DNA from: Gari tellinella
Lineage: Eukaryota; Mollusca; Bivalvia; Cardiida; Psammobiidae
Direction: 5' to 3'
DNA: 64,000 nucleotides
Assembly (NCBI GenBank): GCA_922989275.2
Contig: OV277864.1
Location: 75,706,158 to 75,770,157 of the forward strand
Shown: piece by piece, positions 42,977 through 54,182 of the stretch
Numbering within the stretch: position 1 is the stretch's first letter
Layout: each line of letters begins with the position of its first letter
Program-made: the position numbers and the translations under genes
Notes under the pieces: model-generated
The model's database searches: none
Told to the model about the DNA's origin: nothing
What the model saw: the letters and a program-made list of their open reading frames with translations, nothing else

Positions 42977-43232
42977 TGTCCAAGAATTTTAGAATGCTCA
43001 TGAACGTTAAATGGGCCCTTTTAGAATTGTTCTAGGGCTTCAAGAATTACTTTACAATTCTACAAAAGGAGTTCAAGAACTTTTGTAATTCTAGAACAAT
43101 GTTTCTAAATCCATCAAACTTCTAGAACTTTTAAGTACAGAGTATTCATGAACATTAAATGGCTGCTTCTAGAATTGTTCATGAATATTCATGAAATTAT
43201 TCTGGAATAGTTCTAAAATAATTCAATACCTA
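42977..43232. repeat. HSE-rep copy 1
   Basis: A ~255-bp dispersed repeat without clear inverted ends, rich in TTCTAGAA and CATGAATATTCATG motifs. It contains a perfect four-unit heat-shock element: TTC 43178, GAA 43183, TTC 43188 and GAA 43193, all at 5-bp spacing. Shared with copy 2 (59129): CAAGAATTTTAGAAT, GGCTTCAAGAATTACTTTAC and AAAGGAGTTCAAGAA. Confidence 0.8.
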
Positions 43233-43249
43233 CTCAAAGGGGTCGTTTT

Positions 43250-43432
43250 ACCATTTATCTCATAGCCTGTTTATACTTTTTGACCACTTAAAGCAGGTTG
43301 AAAGTAAAGAAGCTTTCTGCTTTACTTTTGTCTTACTTGAAGGATCGAGACCTGACTTCATCACGGAAAACTAAAGTTAGTGGAATAAATTGAATGCGCT
43401 AAAAGGCGCTTCTATGGGGGGAAAGGGTTAAT
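43250..43432 (+). mobile_element. TTAA-A element, internally deleted
   Basis: CCATTTATCTCATAGCCTG, AAAGCAGGTTGAAAGTAAAG and the right end CTATGGGGGGAAAGGGTTAA. Adjacent to HSE-rep copy 1. Confidence 0.65.
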
Positions 43433-43805
43433 TAAACCATTAATTGTGTTTGCCTTGTTGTCTACAACTGGAATTGAACAACTATATCCTCATACATATA
43501 AACCTACATAGACAGCAGGCTGACAGTTTGTACACAAATAACTCTCCCAGAATATCACACAATCTAAAAGGTCAGACATTCTAGCAGAGTTTTTTTGTAC
43601 CAAATTTAGAATGAGACCATTTACTCCCCATGTTAACATTATTACCCCATCTGAAGACGGGCGTATAAAAAGACCCACCAGTATTCTAATATTGAATTAA
43701 ACTCCGCCTACTGTGAACAATTATCATTTAAACTATTACATTGGCTTATAAAATAAGGATTTCCCTCCCAGAAAAGAGTGCAGGCTTGAGTCTGCACTCT
43801 GTTAT

Positions 43806-44378
43806 CAACAAGAGGGCTAAGATGGCACTAGAGCGCTCACCTGGTTCACCATGTAAAATTTGACCCAGTGACCTAGTTTTTGACCTGACATGACCCACAT
43901 TCAACCATCGCCAAGATTTTAGTGAGGAAAACATTTTGACCAAGGTTCATTAAGATTAGTTGAGTGTTAACAAGTTTTAATTTGATTTAACCTAATGACC
44001 TAGTTTTTGACTAGACATGACCCACATTCGAACCTGTCCTGGATTTAATGTAGGCAAACATTCTGACTTTGTTTCATTCAGATCTAATGCGATTTGTAGT
44101 CACTAGAGGGTTATCAAGGTTTTTCTATGAATTGACCTAGTGACAAAGTTTCTGACCTGACATGACCCACATTTAAGGTGAACCAAGATTTCATCAAGAC
44201 AAACAATGTCATCAAGTTTCATGAAGATTGTATGGAATTTATAGCCACTAGAGTGTTAACAAACCAATTGTGGGCAACAGATGGACAAACAGACAGACAG
44301 ACAGCCAACGGACATCCAGGGATCCTTATTATTTATATCTAAGCTCATCTTGGCACTTCATGCCAGGTGAGCTAAAAA
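43806..44378. repeat. Mosaic repeat with GCTCACCTGG / CCAGGTGAGC ends
   Basis: The left end is CAACAAGAGGGCTAAGATGG ... GCTCACCTGG and the right end is GCCAGGTGAGCTAAAAAG. About four diverged units share TGACCTAGTTTTTGAC, GACATGACCCACATTC and GTTTCATnAAGAT. (GACA)n lies near the right end. Confidence 0.75.
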
Positions 44379-44402
44379 GCATCAATATAAATATGCTACG
44401 AG

Positions 44403-45302
44403 AAACAAGAGAGCCTGAAGGCCCTGATATTGCTCACCTGTTGTACTGAAGCTTGATAGCTTTACCTTTCTGTTTCACCCGTTTTAATCTAAATCCATTC
44501 AAATTTTGTAGTATAGCACTATGTAAACAATTAGGGAATACAACCTCATAATTCTAGTATAGTAGAGTACATCAAGGGCAGATAACTAGAGCCTAAACAA
44601 TACTGAAATCAAGCCTTTTCTAGCATTTCAAAGTATATAAAGGGCAGATAACTATTGCAACAATTATTAGATTTTAACAATAATTGCACTACTTTGAGAA
44701 CATATAGCTATATACTTTGTGTGCAAGTATAATCAAAATCCATTGAAAACTGAAGTTGCAAGAGTGTAAACACCGTTAAATATGGCATTTTCAGCAATTC
44801 AAAGGTACATAACTCTCAACCTATTGGTCCAATTTCAACCATAATCAAACTCATCTGAACTCTTATGGTCATATACAATCTGAGCAAGTTTGAGATAGAT
44901 TGGATACAAAGTGTGGCCTCTAGAGTGTAAACACCCTTAAATATGGCATTTTCAGCAATTCAAAGGTAGATAACTCTCAACCTATTTGTCTGATTTCAAC
45001 CAAAATCGAACTCATATATACTCTTATAGTCATATACAATCTGAGCAACTTTGAGATAGATTGGATACAAATTGTGGCCTCTAGAGTGTAAACACTGTTA
45101 TATTGCATTTTCAGCAAATCTTGACCTGTTGGTCTGATTTCAACCATATTTGAACTCATCCGAACTCTTTTGGTAATATACAATCTGAGCAAGTTTGAGA
45201 AAGATTGGATAAATATTGTGGCCTCTAGAGTGTAAACACTAAAATTGTTGACGACGGACGACAGACATTCAAGTATTGCAAAAGCTAACCCTGAGCTAAA
45301 AA
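44403..45302. repeat. Mosaic repeat with ~130-bp GTGGCCTCTAGAGTGTAAAC units
   Basis: The left end is AACAAGAGAGCCTGAAGGCC ... GCTCACCTG and the right end is CCTGAGCTAAAAA. Three to four units share AATATGGCATTTTCAGCAA, TGATTTCAACCA, TCATATACAATCTGAGCAA and GTTTGAGATAGATTGGATA. The ends match the 43806-44378 type, but the internal unit is different. Confidence 0.75.
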
Positions 45303-45595
45303 TGAGAAATATATAAAACAATAAACACCTTATAAATTTACAACTTTTTTCTAAAGCTCACTAAAATTTTCAAAGTGTTCAAAGCGGATGACAAGTTTGC
45401 ATCTGTATAAGCATACTGGGGTCATAAAAAATATAGACATACAATGACATACAAACATGGTTCGATCAGACCGGAGCTAAAAGCATTTTGACAAATGCGT
45501 ATCTCCTGGCGGAAGCACACTGTATCCTTGGCAAGCTTTATAATCCAGATCAATAGTCTCAGAAATATGAAGATCCCCCATTACTGCACCTTCCC

Positions 45596-45788
45596 CAGGG
45601 CTCCAGATAAGAGTGAATAAACTGAACAAATCTAACATTTTCTCACTCATTTCAGCACCAAACTCTATGGTGATACTACTCATTAGAATCGTCTCTTCGA
45701 GACGATTCTAATGAGTAGTGACACCAAAGGGTTTAATGCAGAAATAAAGATTGTAGTTTTTGAAATACTACCCTTATCTGGAGCCATG
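45596..45788. mobile_element. HA-D element, 7-bp duplication CCTTCCC
   Basis: The left end is CAGGGCTCCAGATAAGAG and the right end is CTTATCTGGAGCCATG. CCTTCCC is repeated at 45589-45595 and 45789-45795. Perfect hairpin with GTCTCTTCGAGAC loop. Confidence 0.85.
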
Positions 45789-45889
45789 CCTTCCCATTTA
45801 ATTGGCAAGCAAACAAGAGATATTTACGACTGAACCTGTCTTAAAACAACCAATCAATGAAGAAGCAGATTAATATAGAAATTGGCATG

Positions 45890-45960
45890 CTGAATGCAGG
45901 ATAAAAGTAATGCAGAAAAACTCCTTCTTCATTACTTTTTTCCTACATTAAGCAGACAGC
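45890..45960. repeat. AATGCAG-type hairpin
   Basis: TGAATGCAGGATAAAAGTAA against TTACTTTTTTCCTACATTAA. Inner part GCAGAAAAACTCC is decayed. Confidence 0.55.
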
Positions 45961-46689
45961 CCGAGACGTTTTTTCAAAGGTGTAATTTTAATGAATGGTT
46001 GCGCAATATCGGTTTGACAGTATAAGCTTGAGACAACAATATTTGAAATGCAAATGTAATTTAAACTGATGCCAACCGTACCCTTGGGTGTGTTGATCTA
46101 GTATGAATTGACATGGAAAAACCCCTCGTCCATTAACCCTAGGAAAACCGGATACGTGTCATCGTCTTAACGGCTCAAAATCTATATATCTTCTCTAGAA
46201 GCACAAAAGGTATAACAATATTACAATTGTTTAGGCCCCAGATCAGGCCCCACAATGTGGGGCCTAAACTGTTTGCTTATTTGCTTATTACGAGTCTTCG
46301 GTACTTGTTTACATATTCGTTGGATTAGCTATAGGCTCAACTGCCCCAGTTACGGATAATTATTTTGTGCCGACTCAGCAATTTCTCTTGACTTCGGCTT
46401 CTCTAGACAACTGGGAGGGGATTATATACGCCACTTAAAATTCAAATTGTCTTAAGATTATATTGATCATAATTAAGATGTCTGGTTATGGAAATGAATA
46501 CTTTTAAGTGAAAACTGTTAGAGGACAATCTTCGTTTCTTATTTCAATTACAGTTTTGCATTTCTTGTTGTCAATACCAGGTTAATTCTTTTTTTCGAAG
46601 AAGAAAGTCTTAACCGATTTATGCCTGGAAGTTTTCATTGGGTGTTATATAGATATGACCTTATTTGTTCATAAAATTATATAGTCACA

Positions 46690-46915
46690 TTAACTCTTTG
46701 CATGCTAGCGGCGGATATATCTGCCACAGTGATTACCATTGCAAACAGTTTGGATCTAGATAAGACGCCGCGTGACGCGGCGTCTCATTAGGATCCAAAC
46801 TATTTGCTATTCTGACACTGAATTTGAAAGAAATTTTGAATATTCTAATTTTAAAACGATAGCAGACGACAAACGTTGCAGACAAAAAAAAATTACCCAG
46901 CATGCAAAGAGTTAA
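46690..46915 (-). mobile_element. TTAA-B element (complete)
   Basis: The ends TTAACTCTTTGCATGCTAGC and CCCAGCATGCAAAGAGTTAA are inverted (13+ bp). The hairpin has GACGCCGCGTGACGCGGCGTC, perfect. Confidence 0.9.
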
Positions 46916-47047
46916 ATCTATTTTAGTTGTGCAGCCATTTATAAGAAAGATGGAAGCTTCAATTTATAGCATGACATTTTTTCTGCAATTTTATAGCATT
47001 TAACTATCTAACCAGATCTCCATGTGGTTTTAAACTATAATGCTCCC

Positions 47048-47291
47048 TAACTACACCTTTTTACGCCTTTAATGTATACTTCAACTGAAGAAAATTTTTC
47101 CACTTTATACAGTCATGAATATGTACAGTACAAAATATTTTCTACCGGTATATCCTAGCAGATATGGTAACTTAAAGCAGGCATAAAGTAAAGGAAAATG
47201 TGCCTTAAGGTGTTTTCTCCTTTACTTTCAGCCTGTTTTAAGTGGTCTCATGCCTTCAAAACTACAAACAAGCTATGGTGAAAAGAATTAA
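47048..47291 (-). mobile_element. TTAA-A element, termini diverged
   Basis: TACACCTTTTTACGCCTTT, hairpin GTGCCTTAAGGTG, and GCTATGGTGAAAAGAATTAA. Confidence 0.65.
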
Positions 47292-47343
47292 CGAATAGAA
47301 ACTTGACGTAATTTTGAAACTTATACAAGCCGCTGAAAAATAC

Positions 47344-47537
47344 AAGGCTCCAGATAAGAGGGAGTAAACGGAACAAATCCAACATTTTCTCACTTATTTC
47401 AGCACCAAATCCTATGGTGTCACTACTCATTAGAATCGCATCGAAGAGACGATTCTAATGAGTAGTAACACCATAGGGTTTAATGCAGAAATAAAGATTT
47501 TAGTTTTTGAAATAGTCTCCCCTTTTCAGGAGCTCTG
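47344..47537. mobile_element. HA-D element, termini diverged
   Basis: The left end is AAGGCTCCAGATAAGAG and the right end is CTTTTCAGGAGCTCTG. Hairpin GAATCGCATCGAAGAGACGATTC with one mismatch. Confidence 0.75.
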
Positions 47538-47775
47538 AAAATATATATCTATATAAAAGCATTTAGCGCAGAATTTTCCCCCCTCCTACACTGTTTTACA
47601 CCTTTACACCTTTATCCAACTAAAAGCGTACGCCAGGCACTTAGGGAATACATACGTCACTCAGAGGAACTACAATTAGCTTAAACATTTTTATTCCAAT
47701 TTGACGTTAAAAGTAGACCACAGATTATGACAGAGGTGATACTACGAACACAGAGTGTCAGAGTATGTAGGAGTT

Positions 47776-48225
47776 TTAACTCTTTGCATGCTGGGTAATA
47801 TTTTCATCTGCAACAATTTGTCCTCTGCTACTGTTCTAAAAATAGAATTTTCTAATTTTCTTCTCAAAACACGTTCAGGGTGTCAAACAGTTTGGATCCT
47901 GATGAGACGCCGCGTTACGCGGCGTCTCATCAGGATCCAAACTGTTTGCAAGGATAAACACTGTGGCAGATATATCCGCCGCTAGTATGCGAAGAGTCAA
48001 CTCTTATTATGCTAGCTGCAAAACCATGATAATTTTTGCAAACAGTTTGGATCCTGATAAGACGCCAGGTAACACAACATCTACTCAGGAGTAAAACTGT
48101 TCGGCACTCGATCTGACCTTCAAAAAGAAATTTTAGAAAATTACAGTTTTAGAACAGTACATGTATAGCAGAAGAAAATTGTTGGAGACGTAAATGAAAA
48201 TTACCTAGCATTCAAAGAACTGAGT
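47776..48225. mobile_element. Two adjoining TTAA-B elements in inverted orientation
   Basis: First (47776-48000): TTAACTCTTTGCATGCTGGG, perfect hairpin GACGCCGCGTTACGCGGCGTC, right end GCTAGTATGCGAAGAGTCAA. Second (48001-48225): TATTATGCTAGCTGC, decayed hairpin, right end ACCTAGCATTCAAAGAACTG. Confidence 0.8.
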
Positions 48226-48439
48226 CTTTTTACTATTGTATGACGTCTCCATGGCAATTCTATTAGCTAATAAGCAACAGTCAATCTCCTCAGACTATTC
48301 TCGAAAACTGCAATATAAATTTACTCCACCATCTGACTGTCAGTTGATTTAAATACAGTAAGTGTGCCCTTAAATTTCTAACTTTTCATTTCCTTCTTAT
48401 TTTCAAGTCAAATTGAAAGCATCTGAATCTGAAATGTCA

Positions 48440-48510
48440 AACAGTTAAATTTAGATCTTGATGAGAAGCAGTGTATTCACCATTTCGCCGCTTAAGCATG
48501 AAAACAGTTA
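48440..48510. mobile_element. TTAA-B hairpin relic
   Basis: TGTCAAACAGTTAAATTTAG and GATCTTGATGAGAAGCAG, one arm only. Confidence 0.45.
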
Positions 48511-48622
48511 CAAGTCTTCCTTAAAAAACATGAAGATCTCAACAGGTGGTTGCATACTGCAAGACGAGGTTAATGTAATTCAAAAAGCTCCTATAGCATA
48601 TTTCTGAATTACTTTGTCCTGT

Positions 48623-48878
48623 TTAACCCATTATGCCATAAACACTTTTTTTCACCTTAAATGTATTCTTCAACAGAAGAAAATAGTTCCAATTCATATG
48701 GCCATGAATACGTATCAAAATAAAAAAAATTCTATATTCGAGCAGATGGTAGCTTAAAGCAGGGTGAAAATTAAGCAGAATGCACCTTAAGGAGCATTCT
48801 GCTTTATTTTCAATCTGCTTTAAGTGGTAACCTATCTTCAAAACAATAAACAGGCTATGAAGTAAATTTAAGGGTTAA
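48623..48878 (-). mobile_element. TTAA-A element (complete)
   Basis: The left end is TTAACCCATTATGCCATAAA and the right end is AGTAAATTTAAGGGTTAA. Hairpin GCACCTTAAGGAGC. Confidence 0.75.
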
Positions 48879-49027
48879 TCGAGTACTTAATTTTTAAAGA
48901 CTGTGGAAGTCATACTGTCAATACCGATTTTTAAACACATTTTGTTAATTGACAGTTCTGTCAATTTAGCACTTACCAGAATGTCATTTTCAATCTACGT
49001 CAATTTCATCTACAGTTAGGCTTGTCA

Positions 49028-49105
49028 ATAACTCTTTCAACACCATTGACCTGTTCACAATATACTTATTACATTTGCAAACAGTGTAGACCCAGATTAG
49101 TGCAG
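49028..49105 (+). mobile_element. TTAA-E left half
   Basis: AATAACTCTTTCAACACCAT, ACCTGTTCACAATATAC and GCAAACAGTGTAGACCCAG match the left half of the TTAA-E copies at 7351 and 19464. Confidence 0.6.
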
Positions 49106-49194
49106 AAATCCTGATCAGATTGAGCTGTCTGCATTAAATGCTTCTCGTGCATTTAGTAACCAATAACCCTTCCAGAATAAATAGCAGGGCTCCA

Positions 49195-49377
49195 GATTAG
49201 AGGGCCAGTAAACTGAACAAATCCAACATTTTCTCACTCATTAAGCACCAAATCCTATGGTGTTAATACTCATTGAATAGACGATTTTAATGAGTAGTGG
49301 CACCATGCGGTTTAATGCAGAAATAAAGATTCTAGGTTTTGAAAAACTCCCCTTATCTGGAACTCTGAAACAGACTG
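49195..49377. mobile_element. HA-D element, hairpin decayed
   Basis: The left end is CAGGGCTCCAGATTAGAG and the right end is CTTATCTGGAACTCTG. One hairpin arm has lost about 10 bp. Confidence 0.75.
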
Positions 49378-49699
49378 ATCATAAGTAGAAAATTACATAA
49401 AGAGCAGCAGAGCCCATGCTCGGAAAATCAGGATTCAGCGGGTTTATGTAACTTTGTGTTTTTTAAGTGTGGTCGAACGTCTCATTGCTATAACAGCTGA
49501 TATAGAAAAAACCCAGCATGGAGGCAACAAGTTTAAACAAAATCAATACTATGACACAACAAGTAACCATTTCAAATAAGCATGCAGCAGCCATAATGTA
49601 TTCCAGTTGGGAGACATATAGCAGGGATGATCAATTAATCAATACAGACAGACCTATCTTAACCCACAACCCATGCAATATAAGAAGTATTCCACAATC

Positions 49700-49803
49700 T
49701 TTAGACACAGATCAGGTGGCTAAATGCAAGACTAAAGTAATGCAGAAAGCTCCTGAAGGAGCTTTCTGCATTACTTTAGACTTGCATTTAGCCGGTATAA
49801 ATT
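49700..49803. repeat. AATGCAG-type hairpin, perfect
   Basis: GGCTAAATGCAAGACTAAAG against CTTTAGACTTGCATTTAGCC, inner stem TGCAGAAAGCTCC / GGAGCTTTCTGCA, loop TGAA. No terminal repeats beyond the hairpin. Confidence 0.75.
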
Positions 49804-49918
49804 TGAAGATAAAACTGTGTTGCTACATTGCAGTGGTCAGTCAACGAGGGTTTGACTGTTTTTAAAATTCACGAAATGTTCCAGGAACATTGGTCTATCA
49901 TCAAGGCCAGCACAGTTA

Positions 49919-50085
49919 TAACTCTTTGCATGCTGGGTAATTTTTTTCGTCTGCCAAAATTGTCGTCTGCTACTTTTCTTATAATAGAATTTTCTTAATT
50001 TATTTTCAAAACAGGGTCAGAGTGTCAAACAGTTCTCGGATCATCAGGATCCAAACTGTTTGCACAGATAATAACAAATCCGCCT
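49919..50085 (+). mobile_element. TTAA-B element with deleted hairpin centre
   Basis: The left end is ATAACTCTTTGCATGCTGGG. The hairpin is reduced to CAAACAGTTCTCGGATCATC and ATCCAAACTGTTTGC. Confidence 0.7.
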
Positions 50086-50587
50086 TTAGCGTGCAATTTA
50101 AAAGAGCTAAACCCAAACAGAAACTCAATAGGAGAAACATTGATGAGGGTAAAAGACATACTGCAGCTCTAAGTTGGATGAAAGTAAATCAGAAAGTCCC
50201 ATACGGAACTTGCTGCTTTGCTTTTAATCTGGTTTATGTAGCAATATGTCTTAAACCCTAGATGAAGCCTCTCGTTAAGTTTTCTTGAGTCAACTTTAGT
50301 GCACATGTACTCCATTAGCTAGCTGGCACTAGATTACAAGGTCAGAATTGATATTAAACCCTCGATCTCTGAACAAAATGTTTTCTGTCATTTGCTGTGC
50401 CAACGGAGACCCTTAGTTGTGTTACATTAGCAACCATTCAATATTGTTGTCTCTAGTATACTGACCAATCTTATTTTTAATATGTTTGACAATAATTTAA
50501 ACTTTAATGCAAACTTTCAACCAGAAATTGCAAATAGTTTGGTTGTATTTTGCCGTCATCACAACTGCTTAAAAAAGTTTGACAATT

Positions 50588-50722
50588 TTCTCTCTCTCTT
50601 TCTCTCTCCATATCACTCTCTCTCTGTATTACTTTCTTTTTCTCTTTCTGTCTCTCTCCATATAACTCTCCTTACACCACTCTCTCTGTGTCTCTATATA
50701 TGTCTCTCTCTCTCTCTCTTAT
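50588..50722. repeat. CT-rich microsatellite
   Basis: Interrupted (TC)n and (TCTCTG/TTTCTC) tracts. Confidence 0.9.
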
Positions 50723-50751
50723 ATAATCACCCAGTGTTACATTTCTGTAAT

Positions 50752-50944
50752 CAGAGCTCCAGATAAGAGGGAATAAACTGAACAAATACAACATCTTCTC
50801 ACTCAATTTAACACCAATTCCTATGGTGTCATTACTCATTAGAAGCGTCTCGAAGAGACGATTCTAATGAGTAGTGACACCATAGGGTTTAATTCAGAAA
50901 TAAAGATTTTCGGTTTTGAAATACTCCCCTTATCTGGAGCCCTA
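50752..50944. mobile_element. HA-D element
   Basis: The left end is CAGAGCTCCAGATAAGAG and the right end is CTTATCTGGAGCCCTA. Hairpin GAAGCGTCTCGAAGAGACGATTC with one mismatch. Flanks CTGTAAT / CTGTTAC may be a worn duplication. Confidence 0.8.
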
Positions 50945-51163
50945 CTGTTACTGCTTCTTTCTATCATTATCATATAATGTCCACATCATCAGTCATGTCC
51001 TCAATTCTTTCAATCATGTGATATAAATAATTTGCCTTATGCATTAGTTTCTTTTTTTGCCTTTCTAATGGCATCAGTCAGGCTAAGTTTCCTTTCATCC
51101 TTCTCTTCCGGTAGTTGATGTAGGTAGAAGCTTTTCTATGCATTACATGTACCTTTCTTTTCT

Positions 51164-51362
51164 CAGGACTCCAGATAAGAGGCAGTAAACTGAACAAATA
51201 CAACATTTTCTCACTCAATTCAGCACCAAATCCTATGGTATGACTACTCATTAGAATCGTCTCGAAGAGACGATTCTAATGAGTAGTGACACCATAGGGT
51301 TTAATTCAGAAATAAAGATGTTAGTTTTTGAAATACCGGTACTCCCCTTATCTGGAGTCCTA
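51164..51362. mobile_element. HA-D element
   Basis: The left end is CAGGACTCCAGATAAGAG and the right end is CTTATCTGGAGTCCTA, so the terminal G-to-A change is matched by C-to-T at the other end. Perfect hairpin core. Confidence 0.85.
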
Positions 51363-51824
51363 CATTCCCTATAGACAATCAATACTTCCACACTACTAAA
51401 GTACTACCAAATCTCTACCCAAAGGTGGTGCAATCACATTCTCTCACACTTAAAGCTTACAATGCTCAATCTTCAAATGGAATGTTACATTTTTGGTGAA
51501 AAAACAACAATTGCATGGACTCTATGGCCTGTGTCTGCACAACAGTATACAGAAGTATGACAAATAAACCGACCCAGATCAGAAGGCTCCTGCACCGCTG
51601 TTTGCAGCATATCCCTTGATCATTTGACTGTAAGAGTTAATTTGTATAGAAAAATAACCCAATAGTACAAAAGGATAGATCAAAGAAGACTATTTCAAGA
51701 CTTGAGACATATCAGGTACATAATTAGTAGTATTCAATCACTAAATTGATCACCTATTAACCCTTGCACACTAGCAGTCTAATTTTAAGCGCTGCCAGGC
51801 TAACCATTCCTTTCAAAGAGTCTT

Positions 51825-51862
51825 ATGGTGCTTAGCACCCTTACGGTGCTTAGCACCATGGA
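51825..51862. repeat. Double small palindrome GGTGCTTAGCACC
   Basis: GGTGCTTAGCACC occurs twice (about 51827 and 51845), each self-complementary, with CCTTAC between them. Confidence 0.8.
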
Positions 51863-52155
51863 CCTTTACATGCTTTTACCTTTTCCTACAGAGCTTCTAC
51901 TATGTCCTAGTAAAGGTCAAACCACTGGAATCCTGACAGATGGCTGCTTAAAAGCAGCACTGAAGATAAACTGACCGCGTTAAGCAACCACTTGTCTTAA
52001 ACAAAAATTTAAAACGAAAGGGTTAAAAGCACAGAGACAAGTTTGGAAATATATCTATTACAGAAAGTGAAAAATGGAATTTTCTGCATTAATTCTGTCT
52101 TGCAAAAACCAGAAACCTAGCTCTTAAGATCTTTCTTAATTTTGACCTACTTTAA

Positions 52156-52325
52156 TTTGGTACCCCCATTATTTGTTTTCCGTATTAAAGACAAATGGTT
52201 GCTTAAAGCAGGTTGAAAGTAAAGCATAATGCTCCTATGAGCATTCTGCTTTCCTTTCAATCTGCTTTAAGTCACAAGTAAACTGTCTTCAAAAGTTTAA
52301 CGGGCTATAGCCTAAATAGTTAAGC
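52156..52325 (+). mobile_element. TTAA-A-like element, decayed
   Basis: CCCCCATTATTTGTTTTCCG and AAGCAGGTTGAAAGTAAAGC, hairpin ATGCTCCTATGAGCAT, and GGGCTATAGCCTAAATAGTTAA. Confidence 0.55.
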
Positions 52326-52377
52326 TTGTCACCATATATGCAATTTGGCTATAGATATGATTCTAAGGGGTTGGATG

Positions 52378-52462
52378 GTGACAAGTAGGATATTGCTCAA
52401 TGATTTATCGCACACTTATCGCTTGCAATAAATCGTTGAGCAATATCCTATACTTATATCAG
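52378..52462. mobile_element. Foldback element
   Basis: TAGGATATTGCTCAATGATT against AATCGTTGAGCAATATCCTA, with loop ATCGCACACTTATCGC. Arms about 25 bp. Confidence 0.7.
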
Positions 52463-52804
52463 TCTTTAGATGGTGTAACAGACTTGGGAAAACTATTAAG
52501 TAACAACAGTATCTTCTAACACTAAAAACTTTTAACTAGCTTCCAACAAGGGAGAGATAGCATGTCGGTTATTGCTGCTGTTAACTTTTTTATTCCTTTA
52601 TCTGCAGTCTTGATTACTAGTTGTTACCTATTCTCCCTCCTTTATCTGCGGTCTGATTGGGTCATAACCCAATTATATTACCCCCAATTATTACCTGCTG
52701 TAAGTGCTACAGAACCAATTAACTCCTTTCCCTGCATCTAAGGTGCAATAAAACCTGTATTATACACCAGCCATTCAATAAATAAATATATTACATGTAT
52801 CTGT

Positions 52805-52905
52805 AACAAAAGGTTATAGCTTAATGCAGAACAAAAGTAATGCAGAAAGCTCCTAAAGGAGCTTTCTGCGTTACTTTTGTAATGCATTAAGCTATCAGCT
52901 GTCTT
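52805..52905. repeat. AATGCAG-type hairpin
   Basis: AGCTTAATGCAGAACAAAAG against CTTTTGTAATGCATTAAGCT, inner stem GCAGAAAGCTCC / GGAGCTTTCTGC, loop TAAA. Confidence 0.75.
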
Positions 52906-53089
52906 TAAAGACTGTATTATAATGTTCCTTTGAGAGCTGGCTCCATACAGGATTGCAAGGTATTACATTAGGTCTCATGCAGTGTTAAGGTCACAGTGGA
53001 AACAACAACACAAAATAGATAAACCCCTATAAGGAAACATTAGTGTTCACATCTGAACTTTATGTTAGCATTCTCATACTTAACTCTTT

Positions 53090-53296
53090 GCATGCTGGGT
53101 AAATTGTTTCGTCTGCAACAATTTTGTCATCTGCTATCATTTTAGAAATAAAATTTTCAAAATTTCTTTTCAAAACTGGATTGGAGGGTAAAACAGATTT
53201 GATTCTGACGAGACGCTGTGTTATGCAGCATCTCATCAGGATCAAAATTGTGTGGAAAGGTTTTCATGGTTTTATAGCAACCATGCAAAGAGTTAG
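53090..53296 (+). mobile_element. TTAA-B element (complete, moderately diverged)
   Basis: The left end is TTAACTCTTTGCATGCTGGG and the right end is CCATGCAAAGAGTTAG. Hairpin GACGCTGTGTTATGCAGCATC. Confidence 0.8.
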
Positions 53297-53682
53297 TTTA
53301 TTGTGGAAGCCAAATATGGAAGCAAAAGAAACATCTACCTGCATTCCTAGAATAAAACGAACTTACTTGGTTAATTTAACCAATTAATGACTATCATCTC
53401 ACAAACAAGAACATTGGCCAACAGCAGAGCAGATAAGTGCGTAAACCACTAATTTCCAGCCTTTCTAGCCTTTATCAGAAGCTGACAATGATAGTCTTCA
53501 ATAAGAGGTAAATAAATATTTCAATTATTGATGGTGATGAAAGGATATAAGCAGGATGAAAGAAAAGCAGAAAGCTCTACACAGGATTTTTGTCCTTTAT
53601 TTTCATCTAGCTTTAGACTACAGCTATTTTGAACCAGTCTACTGTTGCATTTTTGGTATGACAACAAAAACCAATGAAAATA

Positions 53683-53756
53683 TCGAACAGTGCAGACCCT
53701 GATCAGAGGGCTCCTACAGGCGCCCTCTGATCAGGGTCTACATGCACTGTTTGCAT
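53683..53756. repeat. CAAACAG-type hairpin, TTAA-C/E core
   Basis: ACAGTGCAGACCCTGATCAG against CTGATCAGGGTCTACATGCA, loop CTCCTACAGGCG. Ends with GGTTAA at 53799. Confidence 0.6.
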
Positions 53757-53919
53757 ATCTTATCAGTAATCTCAACAGAGGGATGTAGGATTGAACGGGT
53801 TAACAGTTTTTTGCATAATGACAAACACTGCGAACTCTGATCATATAGGGCGCATGCAGGACATATCTGATTAGTGTCTACACTGTTTGCATACAGTACT
53901 TTTCACATTGAAGTTACTT

Positions 53920-54110
53920 CCCGTTTAAACGCACTCGAAATGCAAACGCATCGCAATAAAACGTAGAAAAGGACACTTTTCGCCAATTCTGACTTCATAT
54001 GATCAGACGCCGGGTAACCTGGCGATTGATCAGGCTGCGAACTGTTTGCAATGGAAGTAATATGTAGCGTAAACGCGTTTATTGGGAAAGATTAAAGTCT
54101 TCCCTACTTT
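53920..54110. mobile_element. TA-2 element, decayed
   Basis: CCCGTTTAAACGCACTCG, ACGCATCGCAATAAAACG and hairpin GACGCCGGGTAACCTGGCG with GCGTAAACGCGTTTATTGGG match the interior of the TA-2 exemplar at 26391 in reverse. Outer ends are worn. Confidence 0.6.
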
Positions 54111-54182
54111 ACACTGTTAAGTGACAAATATCTACTCGTCGCTAGGGTTGAATGTGTTAAACAATTTACACATACCCTCACT

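Noticed and set aside
45477..45600. Minus-strand stretch reading GDLHISETIDLDYKACQGY
   Set aside because: It abuts an HA-D element and is only about 40 codons long with no supporting exon. A chance frame is as likely.
50482..50766. 94-codon plus-strand frame with many Leu/Ser residues
   Set aside because: Produced by the CT-rich microsatellite at 50588-50722.
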